In this document: positions 1 through 9,572 of the stretch, one piece after another
Layout of the letters: each line of letters opens with the position of its first letter
How positions within the stretch are numbered: position 1 is the first letter of the stretch
Origin: SpSt-539 sp964549445
Lineage (GTDB): Bacteria; Planctomycetota; Phycisphaerae; UBA1845; UTPLA1
Assembly: GCA_964549445.1 (NCBI GenBank)
Contig: CAZJVS010000022.1
Location: 10,958-74,957 of the forward strand
DNA length: 64,000 nucleotides
Direction of reading: 5' to 3'
Notes under the pieces: generated by a model
Database searches by the model: none
Told to the model about the DNA's origin: nothing
What the model saw: only the letters and a program-made list of their open reading frames with translations
Translations under genes and position numbers: made by a program

Positions 1-65
1 GGAAATCTAGTCTGAATCGCGACTAATCGCAGTAGCGCTTGGCCTATTGGTGAAGGGGAGAACGC

Positions 66-3000
66 ATGAACGCGCACAGGACGTGTCTCAGCCGAACGGC
101 GTATTTTGTCAACATGGTTCTGCCGCTTGCGGTACTTGGGATTGCAACGGCCGCTTCGGGCGAAACCGCAAGAATATACTCGTTCCGGCAGATCCAGGAC
201 GGCTCGTCGATCAACGGCGTCACGGTACGAGTCAGCGATGCCGGTACGAACGGCCAGGGCCGCAACCTGGTGGACTTCACGTTTCGAAATGTCGTCAACA
301 GCCAGGCGACATCGGTTTCGGACACGTGGTTTGATGATCGCACCGGAAACCCGGCCAGTAGTGCGCTCGTGCTGGACACGTTTACGATCATCAACGGACC
401 GAACGTCGTGTTCGCATCGTGTGGCGCAGGGGGGAGTATTCCGAACGGCACCAACGGCTGTCCGTCGTTCGTCGTTTCTCACTGCGCGAGTCGATCGGGG
501 GGCAATTCGAATGCGATTAACCAGGGAGAGTTTCTAACTCTGCGATTTGTTCTTCGCCAGGGAAAGACGATTTTCGACGTCTTCGCGGGAATCGAGTCGG
601 CGAGCGCGATCCTCAGTCCGTGTCCGGCGGGAACACTGCCTCAACTGCGCATCGCAATCAGCGCGGGTCTTGCCGCGGGCGGCGGCTCGACCGGCATTGT
701 CGCCCCATTTGCGTTTCCGGAAGAGGACTGCAATACGAACGGCATCCCCGACGTCTGCGACCTGGACTGCAACGGATTCAACGGCCTGTGCCAGACTTTC
801 GTGGGGGTGTGCGGGCAGGGACTGCCGCCGGTTAATCCGCCGACCAATGTCGTGGCGACTCCTTCAACGATCTGCCCCGGTCAGTCGTCGGTTCTGACGG
901 CGACGGTCGGCCAGGGTGACACGCTGGAGTGGTTCACCGGGAGCTGCGGCGGGCAGTTGCAGCCGTTTGCGACCGGGTCGCCGGCCAATACAGGGCCTCT
1001 GAACGCGACAACCACGTTTTTTGCGCGGGCGAAGAACCCATCGGGGTGCACCAGCGGCTGCACCCAAGTGACGGTGACGGTGGAGGTGCCCGCGACGCCG
1101 ATCATCCTGGTTCCGAACCCGGATCCGTTCATCTGTCCGGGCTCTTCCTTCAATCTGACCGCCAGCGTTCAAGGGGCGAACGTGGTCGTTGAATGGCACA
1201 GCGGCAGTTGCGGCGGGCCGGTTGTCGGCCAGGGATCGCCGCTGGCGGTATCGCCGGCCGTGGCGACGCAGTATTTCGCACGAGCGAAGAACGCGGTGAC
1301 GGGGTGCGAAAGCACGAATTGCGCTGGTCCGATTGTCGTGACGCCGTCCGACACGACCCCCCCAAGCATCACGACGTGTCCGCCGCCACAGGCGACTTCG
1401 GCGAACGCGAGTTGCCAGGCGGCGGTGCCGAATTTCATTCCGGCGGTCGTCGCGTCGGATAACTGCTCGCCGGCCGGGAGCTTGACGATCACGCAGAGCC
1501 CGACTGCGGGGACGCTCGTTGGGCTGGGCGTTACGAACGTGACGATTACCGTGAAGGATGCGCAGCAGAATCAGACGACGTGTCCAACGACGTTCACTGT
1601 CCTGGATACATCGCCGCCGAGTATCACGACCTGCCCGCCGCCGACGAGCGCGTCAGCGAACGGAAGCTGCCAGGCGGCGGTTCCGAACTTCCTGCCAAAC
1701 CTGGTGGCGTCGGATAACTGCACGGTCGCCGGCAGTTTGACACGAACGCAAACACCGCCGGCCGGCACCGTGGTCGGGCTGGGCGTCACGAATGTGACGA
1801 TTTCCGTGAAGGACGCGGCCAACAACGAGGCCACGTGCCAGACGTCATTCACCGTGAACGACACCTCGGCGCCGCAGATCACTACTTGCCCGCCGCCCCA
1901 GAATGCGTCGGCGAACGCAAACTGCCAGGCCGCGGTGCCAAATTTCCTCCCGAATCTTGTGGCCGCAGACAACTGCACACTGACGGGCAGCCTGACCATC
2001 ACGCAGGCGCCGCCGGCGGGGACGCTGGTCGGCCTTGGCGTGACGAACGTTGTGATCACCGTCAAGGATGCGTCTAACAACCAGGCCACGTGCCAGACGT
2101 CATTCACTGTGACGGACACGACGTCTCCGCTCATCACGATCTGCCCGACGCCTACGACGGTGTTCGCTGATGCGAATTGCAACGCGACCGTACCGAACTT
2201 TGTGCCGTTCGTCGTCGCGTCCGACAATTGCGCCGGCCAGGGCAACCTGCTGATTACTCAAGTGCCGCCGGCTGGTGCGCCGCTGATCGGGCTTGGACAG
2301 ACGCAAGTCGTGATTCATGTCAGTGACGGCACGAATGAGTCGACCTGCAATACGAGTGTGACGGTGGTGGACAATCTGCCGCCGGCGATCCAGCAGTGCG
2401 CCGATCCGCAGAGCATTCCGGCGAACCCGCAAACGTGCCAGGCGTCGCTGCCGTCGCTGACGGGGCTGGTCGCGTCGGACAATTGTCCGCCGATCACCGC
2501 GACGCAGAACCCGCTGGCCGGGACGACGGTTGGGCTCGGATTCCACCCGGTCACCATCACGGTCAGGGATGGCTCCAACAACCAGACATCCTGCCAGTCG
2601 TCGGTGACCGTGGTCGATATGACGCCGCCGGTGATTGGATCTTGTGCGCCACCCCAGAGTGCGTCGGCAAACGGAGCATGCGAAGCGCCGGTGCCCGACT
2701 TCACCAGTACCGTCAGTGCGACCGATAGTTGCACGGCCAACGCGGGCGACCTGGTTATCACGCAGAACCCGACGGCCGGCACGATCGTCGGAATCGGGCC
2801 GCACCTCGTGGTGATCACGGTCAAGGATGCGGCGAACAACGAGTCGACGTGCCAGACGACGTTTACGGTTAACGACACGACGGCACCGCAGATTGGACAG
2901 TGTGCGAACAACCAATCGGCGCAGTCGAACCAGAACTGCCAGGCACCGGTTCCGGATTTCACGTCGCAGGTTACCGCGTCGGACAACTGCACGCCGACGC

Positions 3001-4256
3001 AGAACCTGGTGGTCACACAGAATCCACCGGCCGGCACGATCGTTGGGGTTGGCGTGCACAACGTCGTCATCACCGTGAGCGACTTGGGGCAGCCGCCGAA
3101 TCAATCGACGTGCCAGGCGACCTTCACGGTTTCCGACCTGTCGACACCGCAGATCGTGCTGTGCGCCGGCGACACGTCGGCCACGGCGAACGAGGATTGC
3201 CTCGCGGCCGTGCCGGATCTGACGCCGGGCGTCGTGGCAACGGACAACTGCGTGCCGTCGGGCCAGCTCATTATCACGCAGAGCCCGCCGGTCGGGACGC
3301 TTCTCGGCGAGGGGCCGCACACGGTCACAATTACCGTCAGCGACGGCACGAACCAGACGCAGTGCACGGCCACGTTCACCGTGCTCGACAACGGCGACTT
3401 TGACGGTGACGGCGTCAACAACTGCGACGACGTGTGCCCGGATACGCCGGGTCAGACGCCGGTCGATGGACAGGGCTGCTCGTGCGAGCAGGCGCAGGGA
3501 CAAGAGAATCCTCTCGACGCCGACAGCGATGGCGTTCCGGATGTATGTGACAATTGCATCGATACCCCGAATCCGGATCAGGAAGACTGCGACAGCGACG
3601 GTGTGGGAGACGCCTGCGAGTCGGATGCCGACAGCGACGGGATCCCGGATGATTGCGACAATTGTCCGAATAAGCCAAACCCGAGTCAGGCGGACTGTGA
3701 CAGTGACGGCATCGGAGATGCTTGCGAGCCGGATGCGGATTCGGACGGGATTCCCAACGACTGCGATAACTGTCCGAACGTCGCCAATCCCAACCAGGCC
3801 GATTCGGACGGCGATGGTGTCGGCAACGCGTGCGACAACTGTCCGAACACGCCGAACGCGAACCAGGCCAACAGCGACGGCGATTCGCTCGGCGATGCCT
3901 GCGACAATTGCCCGAACGTGACGAACCCGTCACAGTCTGATTGCGACGGCGACGGGGTCGGCGATTCGTGCGAGGCCGACAGCGACGCCGATGGTGTTCC
4001 CGATGATTGCGACAACTGTCCGAACAATCCGAACGCGGACCAGGCGGATGCGGATGGCGACGGCATTGGCGATGCGTGCGAAACGCCGGCACCGCAGCCG
4101 ATACCAGGTTGCGACCCGCGCGGGACGGCGTTGAACATCCTGTTCTCGCTGATCTGGAAGGCGCCGGTGTGCGGCATCGGCTGTCCGGCGGCAGTGGGCG
4201 GGACGCTCGCGGGGCTGAGTCTGATGCGATTGCGGCTCCGGCGTCGTCGGAAGTAG
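66..4256 (+). CDS. Large secreted HYR / thrombospondin-type-3 repeat protein with GCDPRG C-terminal tail
   Basis: This 1396-residue protein is predicted to be exported and probably surface-anchored. A signal peptide (about residues 1-33) precedes an unidentified domain, a 'DCNTNGIPDVCD' calcium-binding motif near residue 222, and two Ig-like units ending in 'FFARAKN'/'YFARAKN'. Eight HYR-like repeats follow (about residues 428-1108), each with 'ASDNC' and 'VTITVKD' type cores and paired cysteines. Aspartate-rich thrombospondin type-3 repeats (about 1109-1343) should bind calcium. The last ~50 residues hold GCDPRG, a hydrophobic stretch containing APVCGIGCPAAV, and an Arg-rich end, which resembles a sorting signal. 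The same tail ends the protein at 4775-6391. A strong ribosome site (AAGGGGAG at 53-60) supports the start. The structure is clear; the biological role is unknown. Confidence 0.85.
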   Translation: MNAHRTCLSRTAYFVNMVLPLAVLGIATAASGETARIYSFRQIQDGSSINGVTVRVSDAGTNGQGRNLVDFTFRNVVNSQATSVSDTWFDDRTGNPASSALVLDTFTIINGPNVVFASCGAGGSIPNGTNGCPSFVVSHCASRSGGNSNAINQGEFLTLRFVLRQGKTIFDVFAGIESASAILSPCPAGTLPQLRIAISAGLAAGGGSTGIVAPFAFPEEDCNTNGIPDVCDLDCNGFNGLCQTFVGVCGQGLPPVNPPTNVVATPSTICPGQSSVLTATVGQGDTLEWFTGSCGGQLQPFATGSPANTGPLNATTTFFARAKNPSGCTSGCTQVTVTVEVPATPIILVPNPDPFICPGSSFNLTASVQGANVVVEWHSGSCGGPVVGQGSPLAVSPAVATQYFARAKNAVTGCESTNCAGPIVVTPSDTTPPSITTCPPPQATSANASCQAAVPNFIPAVVASDNCSPAGSLTITQSPTAGTLVGLGVTNVTITVKDAQQNQTTCPTTFTVLDTSPPSITTCPPPTSASANGSCQAAVPNFLPNLVASDNCTVAGSLTRTQTPPAGTVVGLGVTNVTISVKDAANNEATCQTSFTVNDTSAPQITTCPPPQNASANANCQAAVPNFLPNLVAADNCTLTGSLTITQAPPAGTLVGLGVTNVVITVKDASNNQATCQTSFTVTDTTSPLITICPTPTTVFADANCNATVPNFVPFVVASDNCAGQGNLLITQVPPAGAPLIGLGQTQVVIHVSDGTNESTCNTSVTVVDNLPPAIQQCADPQSIPANPQTCQASLPSLTGLVASDNCPPITATQNPLAGTTVGLGFHPVTITVRDGSNNQTSCQSSVTVVDMTPPVIGSCAPPQSASANGACEAPVPDFTSTVSATDSCTANAGDLVITQNPTAGTIVGIGPHLVVITVKDAANNESTCQTTFTVNDTTAPQIGQCANNQSAQSNQNCQAPVPDFTSQVTASDNCTPTQNLVVTQNPPAGTIVGVGVHNVVITVSDLGQPPNQSTCQATFTVSDLSTPQIVLCAGDTSATANEDCLAAVPDLTPGVVATDNCVPSGQLIITQSPPVGTLLGEGPHTVTITVSDGTNQTQCTATFTVLDNGDFDGDGVNNCDDVCPDTPGQTPVDGQGCSCEQAQGQENPLDADSDGVPDVCDNCIDTPNPDQEDCDSDGVGDACESDADSDGIPDDCDNCPNKPNPSQADCDSDGIGDACEPDADSDGIPNDCDNCPNVANPNQADSDGDGVGNACDNCPNTPNANQANSDGDSLGDACDNCPNVTNPSQSDCDGDGVGDSCEADSDADGVPDDCDNCPNNPNADQADADGDGIGDACETPAPQPIPGCDPRGTALNILFSLIWKAPVCGIGCPAAVGGTLAGLSLMRLRLRRRRK

Positions 4257-4420
4257 AGGTAAATGGCCGGGCCGGCCGTGGATTGCCGCGGGGTCCGGCT
4301 TGAACGAGTTGTAACGCGGTTCTCCGTTCCGCGTCCGCGGGGTTGCGGAGCGGAGGGCCGACCGAGAACGAGAGAGCTAAGACACCCGCTGCGGCGGGGC
4401 AGAGTAAAGGGGAGAATGCG

Positions 4421-4582
4421 ATGGACGGCGAAGCACCGAGTTCATTCCTGCGGTCGATCTACGAGGTGTTCTTTAACTTCGTGCCGTGGTTCGGCTGGCT
4501 GAACTTCCTGAACATCGTCGGCGATTTCTGGACGTCCGTGTGGGGCGCGGTGGGCATCCCGATCAAGATCGTCGGGTTCTAG
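4421..4582 (+). CDS. Small hydrophobic peptide between two tagged secreted proteins (53 aa)
   Basis: A 53-residue reading frame starts at ATG 4421, preceded by AAGGGGAG at 4408-4415. An in-frame upstream extension to 4343 exists but lacks such a site. The product is rich in Phe, Trp, Ile and Val, with a short acidic N-terminus (MDGEAPSS) and one long hydrophobic or amphipathic segment. It has no cysteine. It lies between two large secreted proteins that share the same C-terminal tail, so a role in their export or anchoring is possible but is inference from position only. I do not recognise the family. A comparable small hydrophobic frame occurs at 39707-39877. Confidence 0.55.
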   Translation: MDGEAPSSFLRSIYEVFFNFVPWFGWLNFLNIVGDFWTSVWGAVGIPIKIVGF

Positions 4583-4683
4583 AGTTTGATTCTCGCGCGC
4601 GTCGCGAGAGCCGCGCCGTGCGCAGTATCGTCATGCCATTATGGGACGGGGTATGCGGCGGCGTTGCGAAGTCATTTGCAACA

Positions 4684-4713
4684 TTGACTATCTAGACAAA
4701 CACTGGATAAATT
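4684..4713 (+). promoter_or_regulatory. Candidate sigma70-type promoter
   Basis: TTGACT at 4684-4689 and TAAATT at 4708-4713 are separated by 18 bases. They lie 60-90 bases upstream of the secreted protein gene starting at 4775. The 18-base spacer matches the other promoters recognised in this window. The prediction rests on motif match alone. Confidence 0.4.
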
Positions 4714-4774
4714 AGGGCGTTACCCTCGCCGCGCGTTGCGGCGCCACAAGTCGCGCATTGAGGGGATGCTCCCG

Positions 4775-6391
4775 ATGAATCCACGCTTGTTTGCATTCGC
4801 GACCGCAGGCGTGATTCTCGTGGTCTGCATCGCACCGCCGGCGGCTGAGGCGACGCACTTCCGCTACAGCCACGTTACCTGGACGCCGGTCGCAGGGTCG
4901 CCCCTGACGGCCGAGTTCGTGCTGACCAGCGCGTTTCGACGCGATGGATTCAGCGGGACGGCCCAGGACGGGCTTGTCGCGGTGGGAGACATTTTCACGG
5001 AGGAGATTGGCGCCACGAATTTCGGTTTCGGGGACGGAGAGTTCACGCCGACGCTCCGATATCGCGCTACGGCGATCGACGCGGCTTCGAATTTTGTCAT
5101 TGGGCGGGCGCTTTCGCCAGGTACGACCACGGAAAACCTTATCCACGCCTATCCGGCCGCGACGAACGGCGGGCTTCCGTGGATCGCTGCGATCGATAGC
5201 GGCAACCGCATTTCGACGCTGCGCAATTGCGCGGAGTGTTTCTACCGGGTCGAGACGGCGGTGCGGTTCGACATTGCAAATTCGTCGCCGGTCAGCGGCT
5301 TGCCGGTAATCGTAAACGTCCCCATCGACACAGCGTTTTCATTTCCGGTACCGGCGATCGACGGGGACGGCGACTTGTTGACCTGGCGATTGTCGACTGC
5401 GGGCGAGAGTCGCATCGAGGATCCGATCGGACCGGACGGAACGCCGGACGCCGTGAATGCGCCGAGCATCGATCCATCTACCGGAGTCGTGAGCTGGGAT
5501 ACGACCGGCGGGACGGCCGTGGGCGATCTGTTCTGCATGCAGGTCACCATCGAGGAGTCTCGCGGCGGGGGGTTGCTCGAGAATCCCGAAGACGGCGAAA
5601 GCTCACCGCGATCGCGCTTTGCGGTGGTCGGCGGAAGCAACACGATCGGGAAGTCGGCGGTCGATTTCATTCTTCGCGTCGTGCCGCAGGGCGACCCTCC
5701 GACGTGCACGATCACGCCACCGGGGCCGTTCAACATTTCGACTGGCCGGTTGCTGACGTTTAACGTCGCGGGCGGAGTAGCGCCGGCGCCAGTTTTCCGA
5801 GGCGACCCGAACGGCCTGACACTCAATACGGGCGGACTGCCGCCGGGAGCGACGATGACGCCGGGACTGCCCGTATCGGGGCCAGCCGCCGGAGTCACTT
5901 CGGTGTTTAACTGGACGCCGGCGCTGGGACAGGAGGGCGTCTACTCCGTGATCTACACGGTGACGCAGGACGGCGGATTGCAGTCGTTCTGCAACGCGCT
6001 TATTACCGTTTGTCGCGACGGCGACGGAGACAGCGCGTGCGATGAGAGTGATGCTTGCCCGGATACGCCGGCCGGCGAGGTCATTGACGGCGTCGGTTGT
6101 TCGTGCAGCCAGCGCGATTCGGATTCCGACGGAGTGAACGACTGCATCGACCTGTGCGCCGGGACGCCAACGGGATCGTCGGTGAACTCGGCCGGTTGCA
6201 TTGCGCCACCGGTGGAGCAAGGCGATCCGAATGGGCCGTTTGCGATTCCAGGATGCGATCCGCGCGGGTGGGTGTTGGACCTGTTGCTGTCGCTCCTGTT
6301 CCGTGCGCCAGTCTGCGGCATTGGTTGTCCGGCGGCCGTGCTTGGGACGTTGAGCGGGCTGGCCGTCATGCGACTACGCCGCCGCCGCTGA
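4775..6391 (+). CDS. Secreted protein with Ig/cadherin-like region and GCDPRG C-terminal tail
   Basis: The protein has about 538 residues. The start at ATG 4775 is chosen because GAGGGG lies at 4760-4765 and a clean signal peptide follows (MNPRLFAFATAGVILVV... ending near EATHF). An ATG at 4766 sits directly against the ribosome site and is less likely. The mature protein begins with a 'THFRYSHVTW' segment, continues through a putative-Ig/cadherin-like region ('AIDGDGDLLTWRL', 'DPSTGVVSWDT') and a TSP3-like Asp-rich segment ('DSDSDGVNDCIDLC'). It ends with the same tail as the gene at 66-4256: GCDPRG, hydrophobic core with APVCGIGCPAAV, then MRLRRRR. It is probably a surface or outer-membrane associated protein. 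Its function is unknown. Confidence 0.8.
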   Translation: MNPRLFAFATAGVILVVCIAPPAAEATHFRYSHVTWTPVAGSPLTAEFVLTSAFRRDGFSGTAQDGLVAVGDIFTEEIGATNFGFGDGEFTPTLRYRATAIDAASNFVIGRALSPGTTTENLIHAYPAATNGGLPWIAAIDSGNRISTLRNCAECFYRVETAVRFDIANSSPVSGLPVIVNVPIDTAFSFPVPAIDGDGDLLTWRLSTAGESRIEDPIGPDGTPDAVNAPSIDPSTGVVSWDTTGGTAVGDLFCMQVTIEESRGGGLLENPEDGESSPRSRFAVVGGSNTIGKSAVDFILRVVPQGDPPTCTITPPGPFNISTGRLLTFNVAGGVAPAPVFRGDPNGLTLNTGGLPPGATMTPGLPVSGPAAGVTSVFNWTPALGQEGVYSVIYTVTQDGGLQSFCNALITVCRDGDGDSACDESDACPDTPAGEVIDGVGCSCSQRDSDSDGVNDCIDLCAGTPTGSSVNSAGCIAPPVEQGDPNGPFAIPGCDPRGWVLDLLLSLLFRAPVCGIGCPAAVLGTLSGLAVMRLRRRR

Positions 6392-6531
6392 CGGTCAGAA
6401 CAGCTCAAACAGCTTCCAAGAGATTTCACAGGTTTCTGTTCGGCTTATCGGAACGACGGCAATGTCGGTGGCCGCCACTGGAATATTTCGCGCAAAGTCC
6501 GTACCATCTCGCCCGTTCGCCGGAGGTACGA

Positions 6532-6750
6532 ATGGAAATGGACACACACAAGTCAACTTTTCGTGGGATGCGGGCAGCGGTTCTGGCTGTCGTGAGCGCC
6601 GCCATCGTTCCCCTTGTTTCGGGGTGCGGGATTGGCGGGATCGCCGCGACCGCAACGGCCATCGGCGTTGCTCAGGTCGTCGATATCGCGTCGATTCCCT
6701 ATCGCTCGCTGGCGGGCACGATCATGCTTGCCATCATTAACGGCATCTGA
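6532..6750 (+). CDS. Small lipoprotein (72 aa)
   Basis: The ATG at 6532 follows CGGAGG at 6521-6526; a second ATG at 6538 is possible. The N-terminus has basic residues, a hydrophobic segment and a lipobox ending LVSGC, so it should be processed by signal peptidase II and lipidated. The short mature part (GIGGIAATATAIGVAQVVD...) is hydrophobic and low in complexity. It follows the two tagged secreted proteins on the same strand. Function unknown. Confidence 0.6.
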   Translation: MEMDTHKSTFRGMRAAVLAVVSAAIVPLVSGCGIGGIAATATAIGVAQVVDIASIPYRSLAGTIMLAIINGI

Positions 6751-6950
6751 CGCCGTCCGAGCGCGCCGCACACGTCGCGAGGCGAACGGTCAACGACGCG
6801 CCGCATGCGCATGGGGCGGACATCGGGTACTTGCGCGCACTTCACAAATTCGATTGATCTGGCTCCGGCCGCGTGACGCCATTCGCGGCCGGCCGTAGAA
6901 TCCGTTCCTCGCATCCGAAAGCGGATGCATTTCTGGAACGGAGAAGCACC

Positions 6951-7898
6951 ATGCGACGGGCGAAAATTTCGATTATTGGCGGCGGCAACGTCGGCGCGAC
7001 CTGCGCGCACTGGGCGGCGGCAAAGGAGCTGGGCGACATCGTTCTGCTCGACATCATTGAAGGCATGCCGCAAGGCAAGGGTCTCGATCTTGCGCAGTGC
7101 GGGCCGGTCGAGCGGTTTGACGCGCGGATCGTTGGGACGAACAGCTACTCGGATACGGCCGGCAGCGACGTGGTGATCATCACGTCGGGAATCGCCCGCA
7201 AGCCGGGCATGAGCCGCGACGACCTGATGGCGACGAACCTGAAGATCGTGCGGTCGGTGACGCGCGAAGTGGCGGCGGCGAGCCCGAACGCGGTGTTGAT
7301 CGTCGTGTCGAATCCGCTCGATGCGATGGTCTATGCGGCGTGGAAGGAATCGAAGTTTCCGACGAATCGCATCGTGGGGCAGGCGGGCGTGCTGGATACG
7401 GCGAGGTATCGAACCTTTATCGCGATGGAGCTGAATTGCAGTGTCGAGGACATCGACGCGGTGCTGATGGGCGGGCACGGGGACGACATGGTGCCGCTGC
7501 CGCGCTACACGAGCGTGGCGGGCATTCCGGTGACACAGCTCATCAAGAAGGACCGGCTGGACGCGATCGTCGATCGGACGCGGAAGGGCGGCGGGGAGAT
7601 CGTGGCACTGCTGAAGACGGGGTCGGCGTACTACGCGCCGGCGGCGGCGACGGTGCAGATGGCCGAGGCGATCATCCGCGACAAGCGGCGCATTTTGCCG
7701 GCCGCGGCATATTGCAAGAGCGAATATGGCGTGGGCGGGTTCTTCGTCGGCGTGCCGTGCATGCTTGGCAAGGGCGGGATGGAGAAGGTCGTCGAGATCG
7801 AGCTGGATGGGGAGGAGCGGAAGATGTTCGCGACGAGCGTGGAGCACGTGAAGGAGCTTTGCGGGTGGGTGGATAAGAACTGGGCGGGGGCGGAGTAG
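6951..7898 (+). CDS. mdh: Malate dehydrogenase
   Basis: This 315-residue NAD-dependent enzyme interconverts malate and oxaloacetate in the citric acid cycle. An N-terminal Rossmann motif is visible (ISIIGGGNVGAT), with the acidic residue binding the adenosine ribose (LLDIIEG). The substrate-site segment 'SGIARKPGMSRDDL' has the Arg pair typical of malate rather than lactate dehydrogenases, and the catalytic His sits in 'GGHGDDMVPL'. The length is normal for the LDH-like MDH group. ATG 6951 is preceded by GGAACGGAG; the in-frame upstream extension to 6873 has no ribosome site. It is the first gene of a plus-strand run to 11671. Confidence 0.93.
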   Translation: MRRAKISIIGGGNVGATCAHWAAAKELGDIVLLDIIEGMPQGKGLDLAQCGPVERFDARIVGTNSYSDTAGSDVVIITSGIARKPGMSRDDLMATNLKIVRSVTREVAAASPNAVLIVVSNPLDAMVYAAWKESKFPTNRIVGQAGVLDTARYRTFIAMELNCSVEDIDAVLMGGHGDDMVPLPRYTSVAGIPVTQLIKKDRLDAIVDRTRKGGGEIVALLKTGSAYYAPAAATVQMAEAIIRDKRRILPAAAYCKSEYGVGGFFVGVPCMLGKGGMEKVVEIELDGEERKMFATSVEHVKELCGWVDKNWAGAE

Positions 7899-7922
7899 GG
7901 ACTTCGTACTTCGTGTCAATGC

Positions 7923-8996
7923 ATGAAGCGCGTTGCAATGATCATGGCTGGTGGGGCGGGGACGCGGCTTTGGCCATTGAGTCGGCGCGGGCGGCCGAAG
8001 CAGCTTTTGCGATTGGTGGGCGGGAAGAGTCTGCTGCGGCTGGCGTTTGAGCGGGTGCGCGGGGTTGTGGCCGCTGGGGAAATCTTCATTGTTGCGGCCG
8101 ACGAACATCTCGACGCAATCGCGGGTGAATTGCCGGAGCTGCCGCGCGAGAATCTGATCGGCGAGCCGTGCGGGCGGGATACGGCGGCGGCTGTTGCGCT
8201 GGGGGCGGCGATCATTGAGAAGCGTTACCCGGATGCAGTCGTCGGAGTGTTCACGGCTGACCATGTCATCTCTCCGCAAGAGCGATTTGCGGAGACGGTG
8301 AAGTCGGGCTATGCGGCGGCCGAGGCACACGCCGATGCACTGGTGACGTTTGGCATCCGGCCGACCGCGCCACTGGCGGGGCTGGGCTATGTGCAGCGCG
8401 GTTCGGCGGTATCGGCGGGCGTTTACGCCGTCGGGCAATTCAAGGAGAAGCCCGACGCGGCGACAGCGAGGTCCTATCTGGCGGCGGGGGACTTCTACTG
8501 GAACAGCGGGATGTTTGTGTGGAAGGCGGCGACGATCCTCGATCAGATTCGCCGGCGGCTTCCGGAGACACACGCGGCGGTGACGGCGGTGGCGGCGGAC
8601 TGGCCGGGCGCTGCGGCGAAGAAGCGACTGGCCGAGGTGTATCCGGGGCTGCAAAAGATATCTATCGACTACGCCGTGATGGAAAAAGCGGAGCGCGTGC
8701 TGCTCGTCGAGATGAACGTCGAGTGGCACGACCTGGGAAGCTGGACGGCGCTGCGCGACGTGCGACCGGCCGACGGACAGGGGAACACGATCGCGGCCGA
8801 TCATGCGGAGATGCTGGACGCGAAGCACAGCGTGTTCGTGGCCGAGGACGGGCACCTGATCGCGGCGATCGGTGTGGATGACCTGGTCGTCGTACACAGC
8901 AAGGATGCGACGCTGGTCTGCCGTGCGTCAGAAGTGCAGCGGATCAAGGAACTCGTGGCGCAGCTCGAACAGCGCTACGGCGATCGATACTCATAG
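7923..8996 (+). CDS. manC: Mannose-1-phosphate guanylyltransferase
   Basis: This 357-residue cytoplasmic enzyme makes GDP-mannose from mannose-1-phosphate and GTP for glycan synthesis. The nucleotidyltransferase signature 'MAGGAGTRLWPLSRRGRPKQ' opens the protein. Other family features are 'EPCGRDTAAAVALGA', 'FTADHVI' (metal-binding Asp), 'FKEKPD', 'WNSGMFVWK' and a C-terminal 'SWTALRD' segment. There is no phosphomannose isomerase cupin extension, so it is the single-domain form. It starts 24 bases after mdh and is probably co-transcribed. Confidence 0.92.
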   Translation: MKRVAMIMAGGAGTRLWPLSRRGRPKQLLRLVGGKSLLRLAFERVRGVVAAGEIFIVAADEHLDAIAGELPELPRENLIGEPCGRDTAAAVALGAAIIEKRYPDAVVGVFTADHVISPQERFAETVKSGYAAAEAHADALVTFGIRPTAPLAGLGYVQRGSAVSAGVYAVGQFKEKPDAATARSYLAAGDFYWNSGMFVWKAATILDQIRRRLPETHAAVTAVAADWPGAAAKKRLAEVYPGLQKISIDYAVMEKAERVLLVEMNVEWHDLGSWTALRDVRPADGQGNTIAADHAEMLDAKHSVFVAEDGHLIAAIGVDDLVVVHSKDATLVCRASEVQRIKELVAQLEQRYGDRYS

Positions 8997-9004
8997 GGCG
9001 TCGC

Positions 9005-9454
9005 ATGGCCCGATTTCTCGGTGTGGACTACGGAAAAAAGCTGATCGGGCTGGCGATCGGCGACGACGGGCTGCGCATCGCCTCGCCGCTCGACACGCTC
9101 GCGGGAAGCGGGCGGATCGAGCAGGACGCGCGGGCGGTGTTGCAGCGGGCGGCGGATGAGGGCGCCGACTCGATCGTCGTGGGGCTGCCGCTGAACATGG
9201 ATGGTTCGGTCGGGCCACAGGCGGTTCTGACGCGGAATTTCGTCGCCGCGTTGCGGAAGGGCGGGGCGATTCAAGTCGAGGAGCAGGACGAACGACTCAG
9301 CAGTTTCGCGGCGGATGAGGCGCTCGCGGCCGGCGGCTTGTCGCGGAAGGGGCGTGCGTCGCGGCGCGACATGCTCGCGGCGCAGATGATACTGCAGGCC
9401 TATCTCGATCGAGCCGCGCGCGGCTCGGCCACGGGCGGCGAGCCGCGAGACTGA
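9005..9454 (+). CDS. ruvX: Putative Holliday junction resolvase RuvX (YqgF family)
   Basis: The 149-residue protein has the RNase H-like YqgF fold. The first catalytic Asp is in 'FLGVDYGKKLIGLAIGD', and 'IVVGLPLNMDGSVGPQA' and 'DERLSS' carry the other conserved acidic positions. A 'SRRDMLAAQMILQAYLD' C-terminus matches the family. Members process pre-16S rRNA and may resolve recombination intermediates. It begins 8 bases after the manC stop, in the same operon-like run. Confidence 0.9.
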   Translation: MARFLGVDYGKKLIGLAIGDDGLRIASPLDTLAGSGRIEQDARAVLQRAADEGADSIVVGLPLNMDGSVGPQAVLTRNFVAALRKGGAIQVEEQDERLSSFAADEALAAGGLSRKGRASRRDMLAAQMILQAYLDRAARGSATGGEPRD

Positions 9455-9572
9455 GGCACGGCAAGATCACGCATTCACGGGTGGTTGGCACATCTTGACG
9501 GGGGTAGAATCGACTGGAGGAGTCGGCCGTGGCGTCGGCCGGCGGCACACTCGACGGCCAGCGGGTGACGTC

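Noticed and set aside
1350..3390. Regular repeats of about 250 bases suggestive of a tandem DNA array
   Set aside because: They are the coding sequences of eight diverged HYR-like protein repeats, not identical DNA repeats or a CRISPR array.
2100..3503. Long minus-strand open frame (467 codons) opposite the HYR repeats
   Set aside because: It is antisense to a protein with clear repeated domains, is rich in Arg and His, and lacks a ribosome site. It is a by-product of high GC content and repeat structure.
6699..8897. Minus-strand open frame of 732 codons opposite mdh and manC
   Set aside because: Arg/His/Pro-rich composition, no domain, and it lies opposite two clearly identified enzymes.
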